DNA from: Collinsella sp. WCA1-178-WT-3 (M1)
GTDB taxonomy: Bacteria; Actinomycetota; Coriobacteriia; Coriobacteriales; Coriobacteriaceae
Direction of reading: 5' to 3'
Assembly (NCBI RefSeq): GCF_009696325.1
Contig: NZ_VUME01000007.1
Span: 36,008 to 100,007 of the forward strand
DNA length: 64,000 nucleotides
The position numbers and the translations under genes were made by a program. Under the pieces are notes generated by a model. It worked only from the letters and a program-made list of their open reading frames with translations, ran no database searches and had not been told where the DNA came from. Position 1 is the first letter of the stretch, and every line of letters starts with the position of its first letter. Shown here one piece after another: positions 18,599-26,602 of the stretch.

Positions 18599-18840
18599 CA
18601 CGGCCCCCTTCGAATCGTGCAGGGCGAACCCGCATCGTATTGCATAGGAAAAGTATCGTTTTGAGTATACCCGCGCGCACGGACAGCCGATCGAACGGTC
18701 TGCAAAGTGGCGCAAAAGTAGGAGTAATGTCTGGGCGGGCACACCCCAGATGGTACGCCAAGATGTGCACGCGCGCCGAAGGCAGGCGCCGGAAGGCGCA
18801 TCCCGTTTTTTGCGAAGTATTGGGATGCGTTTTCCGCGGG
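18599..18840. other. Intergenic region upstream of the GH5-like gene
   Basis: No convincing gene. An inverted repeat CGCATCCC/GGGATGCG at about 18799-18834, followed by TTTT on the plus strand, resembles a terminator, although no plus-strand gene precedes it. Confidence 0.4.
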
Positions 18841-19076
18841 GCTACATAAAAGAAAAGGACCTCTTTGCAGAGGTCCTAGTCAATTCAAGGTGGCGGGGAA
18901 GGGAATCGCGTCCGCGCGCTGCGCGGACGGACCGCTGCGGCGCTTGCGCGCCTTGCGAGCTACGCTGGCAAACGCTATCGCGTTTCCTCAGCTCCGCGCC
19001 CTCGCGGGGTTCGATTCCGTGCGGGGGCTACATAAAAGAAAAGGACCCCTTTGCAGAGGTCCTAGTCAATTCAAGG
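18841..19076 (-). repeat. tRNA-Phe-linked 186-bp duplication with hairpin array
   Basis: The tRNA-Phe 3' part plus terminator (stem AGGACC/GGTCCT) is repeated 186 bp away; discriminator complements lie at 19077 and 18891. The array (about 18910-19005) holds GTCCGCGC/GCGCGGAC, GGCGC/GCGCC and AAACGC/GCGTTT (18970-18985). It ends at an inverted T-arm GGGGTTCGATTCC (19006-19018) that shares the TTCGATT loop of this tRNA. The two copies differ at one stem base. Confidence 0.85.
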
Positions 19077-19149
<73 letters not shown>

Positions 19150-19181
19150 ATTTGAGGTGTGCCTTGTTTCAAGGCTTGATT

Positions 19182-19209
19182 AGTATAACCAAGGACGCGC
19201 TCCGGTCAA
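19182..19209 (-). promoter_or_regulatory. Promoter of tRNA-Phe
   Basis: -35 TTGACC (19209-19204), 16-bp spacer, -10 TATACT (19187-19182), each 5/6 to consensus, about 33 bases before the tRNA. Confidence 0.7.
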
Positions 19210-19307
19210 CCGAGAATTTGAAAAAAGTTTTTGGACACCACCTCGGTTCTGTAAAGCAGCACGTCAGAGACATCAACCGGCCGCAAGAAGTTTTTCGCTC
19301 AGGGCCT

Positions 19308-19667
19308 TCAAGCCTGCACTCGTTGCAAGACAGTGGGCGATACAAAGATTGAAGGGCGTTCCAGCACCGCCCAAGCACCGGGACAGAAGCACATGCGCCA
19401 GGGGCGGACATTTTCGTAGCGTGCAAGGATATTGCCGCTGCAATCAATAAAGGCAATGTCGATGGGATAAGCCATAAAACAGGTGTGAACCGAAGAGCAG
19501 GACGGAAACGCCATGACGAGCGGCAGTCCGTCAGCCGTAATCGGCACGCGGCCCAGCATGCCGCGCAAGCGTGCGCCAAACGATTCTGCCACCATAAACT
19601 CTGCCGGCGACCAACCGAGCCTATTGAGCGCACGCGCGTAGGCGATATAAGACAAGACGGCGCTCAC
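19308..19667 (-). CDS. DUF192-family protein, last gene of the Tad operon
   Basis: 119 residues. It carries the DUF192 pattern: RLRGMLGR, then CSSVHTCFMAYPIDIAFID, then a small beta-rich end. DUF192 proteins are small, often exported or membrane-linked, and of uncertain function. The start is taken as the GTG at 19667, which overlaps the stop of the preceding TadE-like gene (ATGTGA) and has GGGGGTGGT upstream. An earlier in-frame start would lie inside that gene. Its role in the pilus system is unknown; it is included on position and coupling. Confidence 0.78.
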   Translation of the reverse strand: MSAVLSYIAYARALNRLGWSPAEFMVAESFGARLRGMLGRVPITADGLPLVMAFPSCSSVHTCFMAYPIDIAFIDCSGNILARYENVRPWRMCFCPGAWAVLERPSIFVSPTVLQRVQA

Positions 19668-20140
19668 ATGACCACCCCCGGTCGCCACGGATCGACCGTA
19701 ACCGCGCGCTCGTGCGAAAGCTTCGCCGGCGTCCCCAGAGAAACGCCGGCAATGCTGAGCAATCTAGGCCACGGCTCATAGTACATGACGCAGGCATAGG
19801 TCCTAAACGTCCCGGACAGAGAGAGCAAGCCGCCGTCAGACGACGCCGAGCTCTGCTCGCTCGAGACCTCGACCTGCAGATTATAGCCCTGCATAGCCGC
19901 CTGAATCTCGGACTGGACACGCACCGAGGCATCGACAGAGCTCTTGTCGCCCTCCCCTTCCGGCGCCACAGCGTGCGCCAGCACGATATCGGGCACCACG
20001 CGATCGAAGCGCGCAACGGCGCCGGCAAAGACCATGACGTTGTACACAATGAGCGCAAGCGCCAGCAAAACGGGAGCGACCACTGCCATCTCGACCGTCG
20101 CCTGGGCGCGCTCCTCGCGCAGACGCATGCGGATACTCAT
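19664..20140 (-). CDS. TadE-like minor pilin
   Basis: 158 residues. The N-terminus has a type IV prepilin-like signature RAQATVEMAVVAPVLLALAL: positive leader, processing site before Gln, Glu at +5, then a 20-residue hydrophobic stalk. The remainder is a small globular extracellular domain. This is the TadE/TadF class needed for Flp pilus biogenesis, presumably cleaved by a TadV-type peptidase. The start overlaps the TadG-like stop (TAATG), so it is coupled. Third pseudopilin-like gene of the operon. Confidence 0.82.
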   Translation of the reverse strand: MSIRMRLREERAQATVEMAVVAPVLLALALIVYNVMVFAGAVARFDRVVPDIVLAHAVAPEGEGDKSSVDASVRVQSEIQAAMQGYNLQVEVSSEQSSASSDGGLLSLSGTFRTYACVMYYEPWPRLLSIAGVSLGTPAKLSHERAVTVDPWRPGVVM

Positions 20141-22305
20141 TACGACCCACCGCCCAGAGCGCCAACCAGCGTGGCGACATCGACGGTGAGCGGGATGGAG
20201 CCGCCGCCGGGCAGAGGAATCTCCGCAAGTGTGAACACCGTACCGCTAATGGTGCGTTCGACTTGATATTCCAACGCCTCGCAAAGCGCCTTGGGATCGG
20301 TCACGCCCAACGGCATACTTCGCAGATTATCCTGGGCCTTAGAAAGGTTGGCGATATCGGAGCCCGGACTTTTGATAACGTTGGCAGAATCAGTCAGAAC
20401 GGGCTTTCGTAGGCGCAGATCGCATGGCTCGAGCCCGAGCGCCGCCACGGACGCCGACACAGTGTCACCGAACCATGACGCAATGGAACCCAGTGCTCCG
20501 CCGTCACCCCCAAGACCGTCAATCAGCTCACCCATGAGCTCATCTGCCGCGCCTTGGATGTCTCCGTATCCCACAAGCAGGCGTCCCCAAACATCCATGA
20601 CGCCATCGAGTACGCCGGCAACGCCGCCCGAGCGCTCTTCCAGTGTCGAGAAAAACCGCGAGAGCACGTTGTTTTGCGCCGTCGCGTTGTCGGGAGCCAA
20701 GACCGCGGCAGAGATTGCACCGCGACTGCCGAGCGTAACCGGCTTATTGAATGAAGAGTTGAGCTTACCGGGACTGGTCATATCGCCCGAGACCGCAAAG
20801 GCGACCACGCCGTTGCGACCGGGCGGGGCGATACGCGGCCGCTCGCCCGAAAGCGCCTTGATGGCCTGGTCAAACGCATTACCCGCGCGATCGGCCTCGT
20901 CCTCGGTCTGACGCATGAGCTCGAGCTCTTTGTTGCGACATTCGACGTAATCTTCCAGGGCGTCTTTGAACTTGTCAAAGTGGTATTCGAAGCCGTTTTC
21001 GATAGAAGTCGAAGGCGCTGCAACGGCACCGAGCGACGAAACGCCAAAATGGCATCTGTTGCATCTGTCCTGCCCGTCATAATCAGCAACCGAGGCTAAC
21101 CCGCCTGGCGACCCCTTCTTATAGTTGGGGCAACTCGTTCCGTAATGCAGATACGTCTTGTCATCGATGGTACTAATTGGCCACGCCGCATCGGTATAGA
21201 GTTCCGTCGCTCGCACCTCTTCAGAGTTGCGCGGCAACAGCGGGATATGGGAAGTGACTTCATCTCCGTCCTCGGTTACATATGCACGATTGACCTCTGT
21301 ACTCGCATAGGTGTAAAACGCCTTGCGCGCCGCCGACTCCGCCTTCGTCTCGACGCTTGAGCCCTGAGGTGCCTCGTTTGCAAGGCGCGAGCGGTAATAG
21401 GCCTTCGCGCGATCGAGCGCCACTTGCGGCTCCCATGTGACACTCGAGGCATAGTGCGGATTCTCAATATCCGAAAGCTTCGCCAAGCTCCTCGCGCGTT
21501 CCCACATGCACGAACAGCTTCCGACTGCGCCTCTGTCCGATCCGCCGCAGTCGGCAAGCCAGGCGCGTTCCTTGGCCTTTGACGTTTTCTCGGACGCTTT
21601 CTTCAGTTCCTTGGCAGCATAGTCAAGGTCTTTTGAGGTGCTCTCGATAGCATCGGTCGAGATTTCTGACCCCTCGAGCGCAACAAAATCCGACTCCGAT
21701 GTCCTGGGCACGGCGAGCGCTGTGCCGGTATAGGTCACGTTATCGGTATCCTGCGCCGAAACAGCCTGCGTAGCTCGCGCGGCAACCAGATATGGCAGAG
21801 CCGTTTCGACTTTTTGCAAACCCTCCGACGCACTTTTGGCAAACCTATTGCGCGTTTTAATAATCTCAATCCCGGTATCGACCATATCGCTTGCGGCTAT
21901 TTTCCCACCCGGCACCAGCATGGCAACCAAGCCGGTGCCGATTGTGGCAAACCCCGCCAAGCCCAAGCTCAAAATGCTCGCATCCACCACCGTGGCCGCT
22001 GTATGGTAGGACGATATCACGTTGGCACCCGCCAGAGCACCGCTATCGGCCGCCACCTGGGTATCCCCGGCACGCGACATACTCCATATCGCCGCCGTCG
22101 ACGAAAACAGCAGCGTAAGCACCACAAGTATGACGACCGCCGAAGAAAGCGTAGTGTAGGCACCGTCCTCGATAAACAAGTCGATACCGGAGCGGCCCAT
22201 GAAGCCGCCCCGCTTGCGGCGGGCATTCGACCGGCAACGGCACACGAGCCCTCGCATCATTCGCAGCAGGCGACGCCTACTCCCACGCGGCAATCCACGA
22301 ATCAT
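20140..22305 (-). CDS. TadG-like pilus assembly protein
   Basis: 721 residues. A basic N-terminus with many Arg is followed by a membrane helix (about 50-75) and the Tad-domain signature AADSGALAGANV. The long extracellular region has coiled-coil stretches rich in Ala, Lys and Glu (about 225-260) and clustered cysteines (CGGSDRGAVGSCSC; DRCNRCHFG) that may bind metal or form disulfides. TadG proteins couple pilus assembly to the envelope. The ATG at 22305 has GGAGGGAG six bases upstream and lies 29 bases inside the preceding gene. Confidence 0.78.
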   Translation of the reverse strand: MIRGLPRGSRRRLLRMMRGLVCRCRSNARRKRGGFMGRSGIDLFIEDGAYTTLSSAVVILVVLTLLFSSTAAIWSMSRAGDTQVAADSGALAGANVISSYHTAATVVDASILSLGLAGFATIGTGLVAMLVPGGKIAASDMVDTGIEIIKTRNRFAKSASEGLQKVETALPYLVAARATQAVSAQDTDNVTYTGTALAVPRTSESDFVALEGSEISTDAIESTSKDLDYAAKELKKASEKTSKAKERAWLADCGGSDRGAVGSCSCMWERARSLAKLSDIENPHYASSVTWEPQVALDRAKAYYRSRLANEAPQGSSVETKAESAARKAFYTYASTEVNRAYVTEDGDEVTSHIPLLPRNSEEVRATELYTDAAWPISTIDDKTYLHYGTSCPNYKKGSPGGLASVADYDGQDRCNRCHFGVSSLGAVAAPSTSIENGFEYHFDKFKDALEDYVECRNKELELMRQTEDEADRAGNAFDQAIKALSGERPRIAPPGRNGVVAFAVSGDMTSPGKLNSSFNKPVTLGSRGAISAAVLAPDNATAQNNVLSRFFSTLEERSGGVAGVLDGVMDVWGRLLVGYGDIQGAADELMGELIDGLGGDGGALGSIASWFGDTVSASVAALGLEPCDLRLRKPVLTDSANVIKSPGSDIANLSKAQDNLRSMPLGVTDPKALCEALEYQVERTISGTVFTLAEIPLPGGGSIPLTVDVATLVGALGGGS

Positions 22306-22813
22306 AGTCTCCCTCCAGCCATCCGGGACGCGATCGATACGAAACGTCGACTTTCAACTCAACATTTCCTTCTCCCCCCACATTGCCCATGGCCTGCGCG
22401 AACGCGCCGATCACGGGTAGCGGCTTTACATCACCCGCGATAGATACAGACGAAACGTCCCCTGCGCCCGCCCGGCCAAGCTCGATATCCCACGACAGCG
22501 GTCCGCCGGCGTGAAAGATCGAGACATCGGGCACCGCGGCGAGACGGCGGCGGGCAAACTCCTTGAGGTCGTCGTCCTCCGCCGTCGTCGTGGTCATGAG
22601 CCGCGCCGTCTCGGCGGCGGCAGACTCCATGACCGCACGCGTATAGAGCAGGCACACCGGCTGCAGCGCAAGCAGGATGAGCGTCAAAAACGTCGGCAGC
22701 AAAAAGGCGGCCTCGACCGTGGACTGCGCCCAATCCTCGCGCGCGATATCAATAGAGCGCGATGTCTTTGGCGCCTGCGGCGGCGTCGATAACCGATGTC
22801 GAGGCGACGCCAT
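22277..22813 (-). CDS. TadE/TadF-like minor pilin
   Basis: About 178 residues if the ATG at 22813 is used. A basic leader is followed by WAQSTVEAAFLLPTFLTLIL, the prepilin-like processing site and hydrophobic stalk, then a globular domain with DVSYRSRPGW near the end. The start is uncertain: the ATG lies 65 bases inside the previous gene and lacks a good ribosome site, and no other ATG, GTG or TTG precedes the hydrophobic segment. Reinitiation after the upstream stop is possible. Function as for other Tad minor pilins. Confidence 0.7.
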   Translation of the reverse strand: MASPRHRLSTPPQAPKTSRSIDIAREDWAQSTVEAAFLLPTFLTLILLALQPVCLLYTRAVMESAAAETARLMTTTTAEDDDLKEFARRRLAAVPDVSIFHAGGPLSWDIELGRAGAGDVSSVSIAGDVKPLPVIGAFAQAMGNVGGEGNVELKVDVSYRSRPGWLEGDYDSWIAAWE

Positions 22814-22967
22814 GGGACGCCGCCCGTGCAGCCAACGCCGCCAAGCGTCCGTCGGTGCCGGCGCGCCAAAGCCCCGCAATCGCCAGTACGATGGAAAGCA
22901 GCGCCATGGTGACGATGGCGTACTCAACGGTCGATTGGGCAGACTCCTCGCGCAAAACGTCAAGCAT
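22749..22967 (-). CDS. Small Flp/TadE-like pilin
   Basis: 72 residues: short leader MLDVLREES, then AQSTVEYAIVTMALLSIVLA with Glu at +5, a hydrophobic helix and an Ala-rich C-terminal helix. It is pilin-sized, so it may be a second pilin subunit rather than a TadE. The ATG at 22967 has GGAGGGATC upstream and lies immediately after the preceding stop (TGAAATG), so it is tightly coupled. Confidence 0.75.
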   Translation of the reverse strand: MLDVLREESAQSTVEYAIVTMALLSIVLAIAGLWRAGTDGRLAALAARAASHGVASTSVIDAAAGAKDIALY

Positions 22968-22968
22968 T

Positions 22969-23529
22969 TCACGATCCCTCCTTTGACCCCGATGCTTGCG
23001 GAACCAAGCGCACCGCGCGTAAGCGGCACGAGGCGTCGCCGGCATCCGCGGCAACCGTCACCATGTCGACCCAGCCGCGCCCATCGCGCACGATGGCGCC
23101 CCATACGTTGCCCTTGATGTCGAGGTAACCGCTTAGAGCGAGCTGGGCTGTGGGCACCTCGCGATAGACACGCAACAGGTCCGCGGCAGCCTCGGTCATC
23201 GGCCGCTCCTCGGCCCATGTCAGTCGGACTGCGACTGCGTTGTCCGCAGATGGACCTGCCGCAACATCCGACCGTTCGTCGAGCGCCCGCAGAAAAGTTT
23301 GTGCCGTGACGGCGGCATCCCTGTCGGCCGTGTCCCGCGCTTTGTCATCGGGAGGCGCCACCGCGCCCGAGCTCCCATCCGCGACGGCCCCAGAACGCTG
23401 CTGTCGCACGGCATTCAGCCCCCAGAGCGTCGCCGCTATCGCCACAATCAGGCAAGCGAGCACCAGCAGCACGCCAACAGAATGCCCGCCTTCTACAGGC
23501 TGTTGATGCCGTCTTTGATCGCGTTCCAT
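22969..23529 (-). CDS. Single-pass membrane protein of the Tad operon, unknown
   Basis: 186 residues. One membrane segment (about 18-38, VGVLLVLACLIVAIAATLWG) precedes an Ala/Asp-rich extracytoplasmic linker and a C-terminal domain of about 110 residues. I do not recognise the domain. Its start lies 37 bases inside flp and its stop two bases before the next pilin, so it belongs to the pilus transcript; a shorter start closer to the membrane segment is possible. It may be a lineage-specific assembly factor. Confidence 0.65.
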   Translation of the reverse strand: MERDQRRHQQPVEGGHSVGVLLVLACLIVAIAATLWGLNAVRQQRSGAVADGSSGAVAPPDDKARDTADRDAAVTAQTFLRALDERSDVAAGPSADNAVAVRLTWAEERPMTEAAADLLRVYREVPTAQLALSGYLDIKGNVWGAIVRDGRGWVDMVTVAADAGDASCRLRAVRLVPQASGSKEGS

Positions 23530-23726
23530 AGCTTTTCGACGTTGCCCTTAAATGCAACGATGGCAATGATCGCGATTACCACGAGCACGCCGACCAAGAT
23601 GGCGTACTCGGTGGTACCCTGCGCGCTTTCCTCCTGCACCAGCGCCTTGGCACGTTGACAGGAACGCATTGCACGGTAAAGCGTCCAACTCCAAACCCTA
23701 CCCATAACGTCAGCCATTTTGTTCAT
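23493..23726 (-). CDS. flp: Flp-family type IVb major pilin
   Basis: 77 residues, the expected prepilin size. A leader of about 34 residues ends at A-Q, then QGTTEYAILVGVLVVIAII with Glu at +5 and the Tyr typical of Flp (EYA), and a short amphipathic tail LWNAIKDGINSL. It would be the polymerised subunit of a Tad pilus for adhesion. GGAGGAATAC precedes the ATG. The leader is longer than usual for Flp. Confidence 0.88.
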   Translation of the reverse strand: MNKMADVMGRVWSWTLYRAMRSCQRAKALVQEESAQGTTEYAILVGVLVVIAIIAIVAFKGNVEKLWNAIKDGINSL

Positions 23727-23736
23727 GTATTCCTCC

Positions 23737-24378
23737 CTACATCATCCCGCCTGCTCCCAGCAGCGGGCCCAATATGGATAACAGCAGTGCCGGCAAGATG
23801 AGCGTGCCGGTGGGAATCAGCAGCTTGACGGGCGCTCGTTCAATCTCGCGCTCGACCGCGGCACGATGGGCGGCGCGGATCTCGCGACTTTGGGCAGCAA
23901 GGGTCTCGGCAAGCGGGGCACCCAGGGCGAGCGCTTGACCCACCGTAATGGCAAAGGTCTCGAGCGCCCGCACGTCCAGGTCCTGCGCGGCCGCCAACAA
24001 CTCGTCCTCGCGCGCTCCCACGCCCACCTGCCACGCCATGCATGCCCGTTCAAGCCGAACAGTCAGCGCCGATCGACGATTGGCGCAAAAGATCTCGAGC
24101 GCCGCATCGAACGAAAGGCCGGCGGAAAGCCCCAGGCGCACCACATCAATCATCTCGGACACCTCACCGAGCGAAACCTGCGCTGAGTTGTCCCCGCCAA
24201 ATGCGCCCCTCACCCGCGCAATAGCGGCATCGATCACCGAATGGGACGCAGCAACGACCAGCACCGCCTCGCCCCTGAAAATCTCCATGGCCTGGCGCAC
24301 ATCCGAGCGCTCCAGGCCCGTCGCGACAAATACGCCGAAGGCGCACAGGCAAGCCGCGGCGGCAACCAGGGCGCTCAC
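23737..24378 (-). CDS. tadC: TadC-like inner-membrane platform protein
   Basis: 213 residues with a type II secretion F domain (about 65-205): SEMIDVVRLGLSAGLSFDAAL, then helices ending in two membrane segments (LLIPTGTLILPALLLSILGPL). Together with TadB it forms the membrane platform on which TadA acts. GTG start overlapping the tadB stop (GTGA). Shorter than many TadC proteins at the N-terminus. Confidence 0.86.
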   Translation of the reverse strand: MSALVAAAACLCAFGVFVATGLERSDVRQAMEIFRGEAVLVVAASHSVIDAAIARVRGAFGGDNSAQVSLGEVSEMIDVVRLGLSAGLSFDAALEIFCANRRSALTVRLERACMAWQVGVGAREDELLAAAQDLDVRALETFAITVGQALALGAPLAETLAAQSREIRAAHRAAVEREIERAPVKLLIPTGTLILPALLLSILGPLLGAGGMM

Positions 24379-25301
24379 AGCTCCACCCGCATAATGCGCC
24401 GGATAACCACCAGGGCGACGCCGTTAAGGGCAAGCCCCAGAACCACGGCGCCGGCGCCTACCGGCGTTGCGAGACCGTAGCGAAAATCTGCCGAAAGCAG
24501 GGCCAGCACCGCGCACATACCCGCCGGCATCGCCGCGACCATATGCGCCGACATGCGCGCCTGCGACGTTTTGACATCCAGGCGGCGCTTGAGCTCAATA
24601 CGCTCCCCCACCATGCTCGACGCCTCGGACAGCAGATCGGCAAGCGGGGCACCGGTCCGCTGCGACACCTTGAGCGCCAACGTGACAAGCGAAAGCCCGG
24701 GGGCGTCGATGCGGACAAGCAGGTCGTCGAGCGCATCGGCAGCCGAAATGCCACAGTCGATCGCCGCCGCCACCCGCAGAAACTCGGTATGCACCGGCTC
24801 TTGCGCGTGAGCGCCCACAAACCGCATGCCCTGGGCCAGCGAATGTCCCGAGGCAAGCGACATGGAAAGTGCCGTAAAGGCCTCGGGCATGGCTTCCTCT
24901 ACATCGCGCTGCTCGCGTCGGTGGTCAAAGATGTCGCGTGCGGCGCCCGCGGCAAAGGGCGCAACCGCCCCCAAAACAAAGCCGATGGGCGATAGCGACA
25001 CCACGGCAAGTGCAAGGCAGCAGACGCCACTCGATAGCAACAGGAACGCTAAGCGTGAAGCATCATCCTCAACGACAAGACCGATGCGGCGCACGGGAAC
25101 CAACGATACCCAGGAGCGGGCGATCTTTTTTAGAAGATCATTTTTCACCAGCTCGTGTGGCAGCTTCTCGGCCACCGATTCAAACATATGGCGCACCAGC
25201 TCCGCCGGCGGCACCCTCGGCACATGAGGCTCCACTCCGCATACCGTCGCGACCGAAAACCCGGCAAGGCCCCCTACGACGAGGGGCACAACGACCTCCA
25301 T
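24375..25301 (-). CDS. tadB: TadB-like inner-membrane platform protein
   Basis: 308 residues. One or two N-terminal membrane segments, a cytoplasmic helical stretch (HELVKNDLLKKIARSW), paired central membrane helices, then the F domain (EEAMPEAFTALSMSLASGHS, about 135-260) and two C-terminal helices. TadB pairs with TadC. ATG preceded by GGAGGAGGTGG; the start overlaps tadA by 28 bases. Confidence 0.87.
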   Translation of the reverse strand: MEVVVPLVVGGLAGFSVATVCGVEPHVPRVPPAELVRHMFESVAEKLPHELVKNDLLKKIARSWVSLVPVRRIGLVVEDDASRLAFLLLSSGVCCLALAVVSLSPIGFVLGAVAPFAAGAARDIFDHRREQRDVEEAMPEAFTALSMSLASGHSLAQGMRFVGAHAQEPVHTEFLRVAAAIDCGISAADALDDLLVRIDAPGLSLVTLALKVSQRTGAPLADLLSEASSMVGERIELKRRLDVKTSQARMSAHMVAAMPAGMCAVLALLSADFRYGLATPVGAGAVVLGLALNGVALVVIRRIMRVEL

Positions 25302-26602
25302 TCGTCCACCTCCTCCTGTGTAAGCGTTCCCGAGCGCAAGCCCTCTGCGATAAACGGCGGCTCGCGGTTGAGGGTCCAGGTGCGCTCGGCGGCATCGAAG
25401 GTCACGTAGCGCTCGAGTTCCACGCCACCCGACGCGCCGCGTCGCACCCCCGAATAGGAGGACACAAAACGCCGGCCGTCCGCATGGCGCTCGGACATCA
25501 CGATGCCGTCAAGCGCCATAGCGATTTGTTCCTCGATAAGCTCGCTCGGCAGATCGATGCCATAGCGCGCAAGCAGCGTCAAACGCACCACGGTCTCTTG
25601 CTCGGTGCCCGCATGAAGCGTGGTGAGCGACCCATCGTGCCCGGTGTTCATGGCCTGCAGCATGTCGCAACATTCCGCACCGCGTACCTCACCCACCACA
25701 ATACGGTCGGGACGCATACGCAGGGCGTTGGTCACCAGGTCGCGGATTGTCACCGCACCCTCACCCTCAATTGAAGCCTCGCGCGCCTCCAGGCGAACCA
25801 CATGCGGGTGATGCGCGAACTTGAGCTCGGCGGAATCCTCGATCGTCACGATGCGCTCGCCGGTAGATATCTCGCACGATAGCGCGTTGAGCAGCGTAGT
25901 CTTGCCCGACCCCGTACCGCCCGCAACCGCCAAATCTTGGCGCAGCGACACCGCACACGAAAGCAGTTGCGCATACCAAAGCGGCAGCGACCCCAGGCCC
26001 ACAAGCTCGTCCAACGAACAGATGCGATCCGAGAACTTGCGGATAGTGAGGATCGGCCCATCGATCGCCACGGGAGGAATCACCGCGTTGACGCGATAAC
26101 CTGTCTTGAGGCGGGCGTTGACGATGGGACTGCGCTCGTCGATACGCCTGCCCAGCGGCGAGATGATGCGGTCGATGAGCACGCGAATCTGCTCGTCATC
26201 CTCAAACGCATGCTCGATGGGGTATAAGACCCCGCCGCGCTCAAAGAAAGCCGAGCGGCAACCGTTGATCATAATCTCGGTGACGGTGTCGTCCTCGATG
26301 AGCGGCTGCAGCGGGCCCAAGCCCACCACGTCATCCAAGATCTCGTTGATGATGGTCTCACGCTCGGGCGTCGCCAGGTCGGTCGGTTCTTCCACGTTGA
26401 GTGCCGCCTCCACCGCAGGACGCAATTCCGAGCGGGCAAGAACCGGATCGACGTAGGCACTGATGCGTGCCACCTCGTCGTAGCCCACGCGATCCATCAC
26501 GGCCCGCTTGGTGCGGCGCTTGACCGCACGGCGCCATCCCACATCGACAGGCGCCGTCGCCGCCGCCGCACCGGCTGCTTTGATTCTCGTTTGCAGGCTC
26601 AT
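25274..26602 (-). CDS. tadA: TadA/CpaF secretion ATPase
   Basis: 442-residue hexameric ATPase that powers Flp pilus extension. N-terminal domain to about residue 140, then the CpaF core with [18 protein letters not shown], Walker [11 protein letters not shown], the Asp box region [10 protein letters not shown], Walker B in [16 protein letters not shown], and the His box [11 protein letters not shown]. The ATG at 26602 overlaps the tadZ stop (ATGA), preferred over a start two codons upstream. Confidence 0.93.
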   Translation of the reverse strand: MSLQTRIKAAGAAAATAPVDVGWRRAVKRRTKRAVMDRVGYDEVARISAYVDPVLARSELRPAVEAALNVEEPTDLATPERETIINEILDDVVGLGPLQPLIEDDTVTEIMINGCRSAFFERGGVLYPIEHAFEDDEQIRVLIDRIISPLGRRIDERSPIVNARLKTGYRVNAVIPPVAIDGPILTIRKFSDRICSLDELVGLGSLPLWYAQLLSCAVSLRQDLAVAGGTGSGKTTLLNALSCEISTGERIVTIEDSAELKFAHHPHVVRLEAREASIEGEGAVTIRDLVTNALRMRPDRIVVGEVRGAECCDMLQAMNTGHDGSLTTLHAGTEQETVVRLTLLARYGIDLPSELIEEQIAMALDGIVMSERHADGRRFVSSYSGVRRGASGGVELERYVTFDAAERTWTLNREPPFIAEGLRSGTLTQEEVDEWRSLCPSS

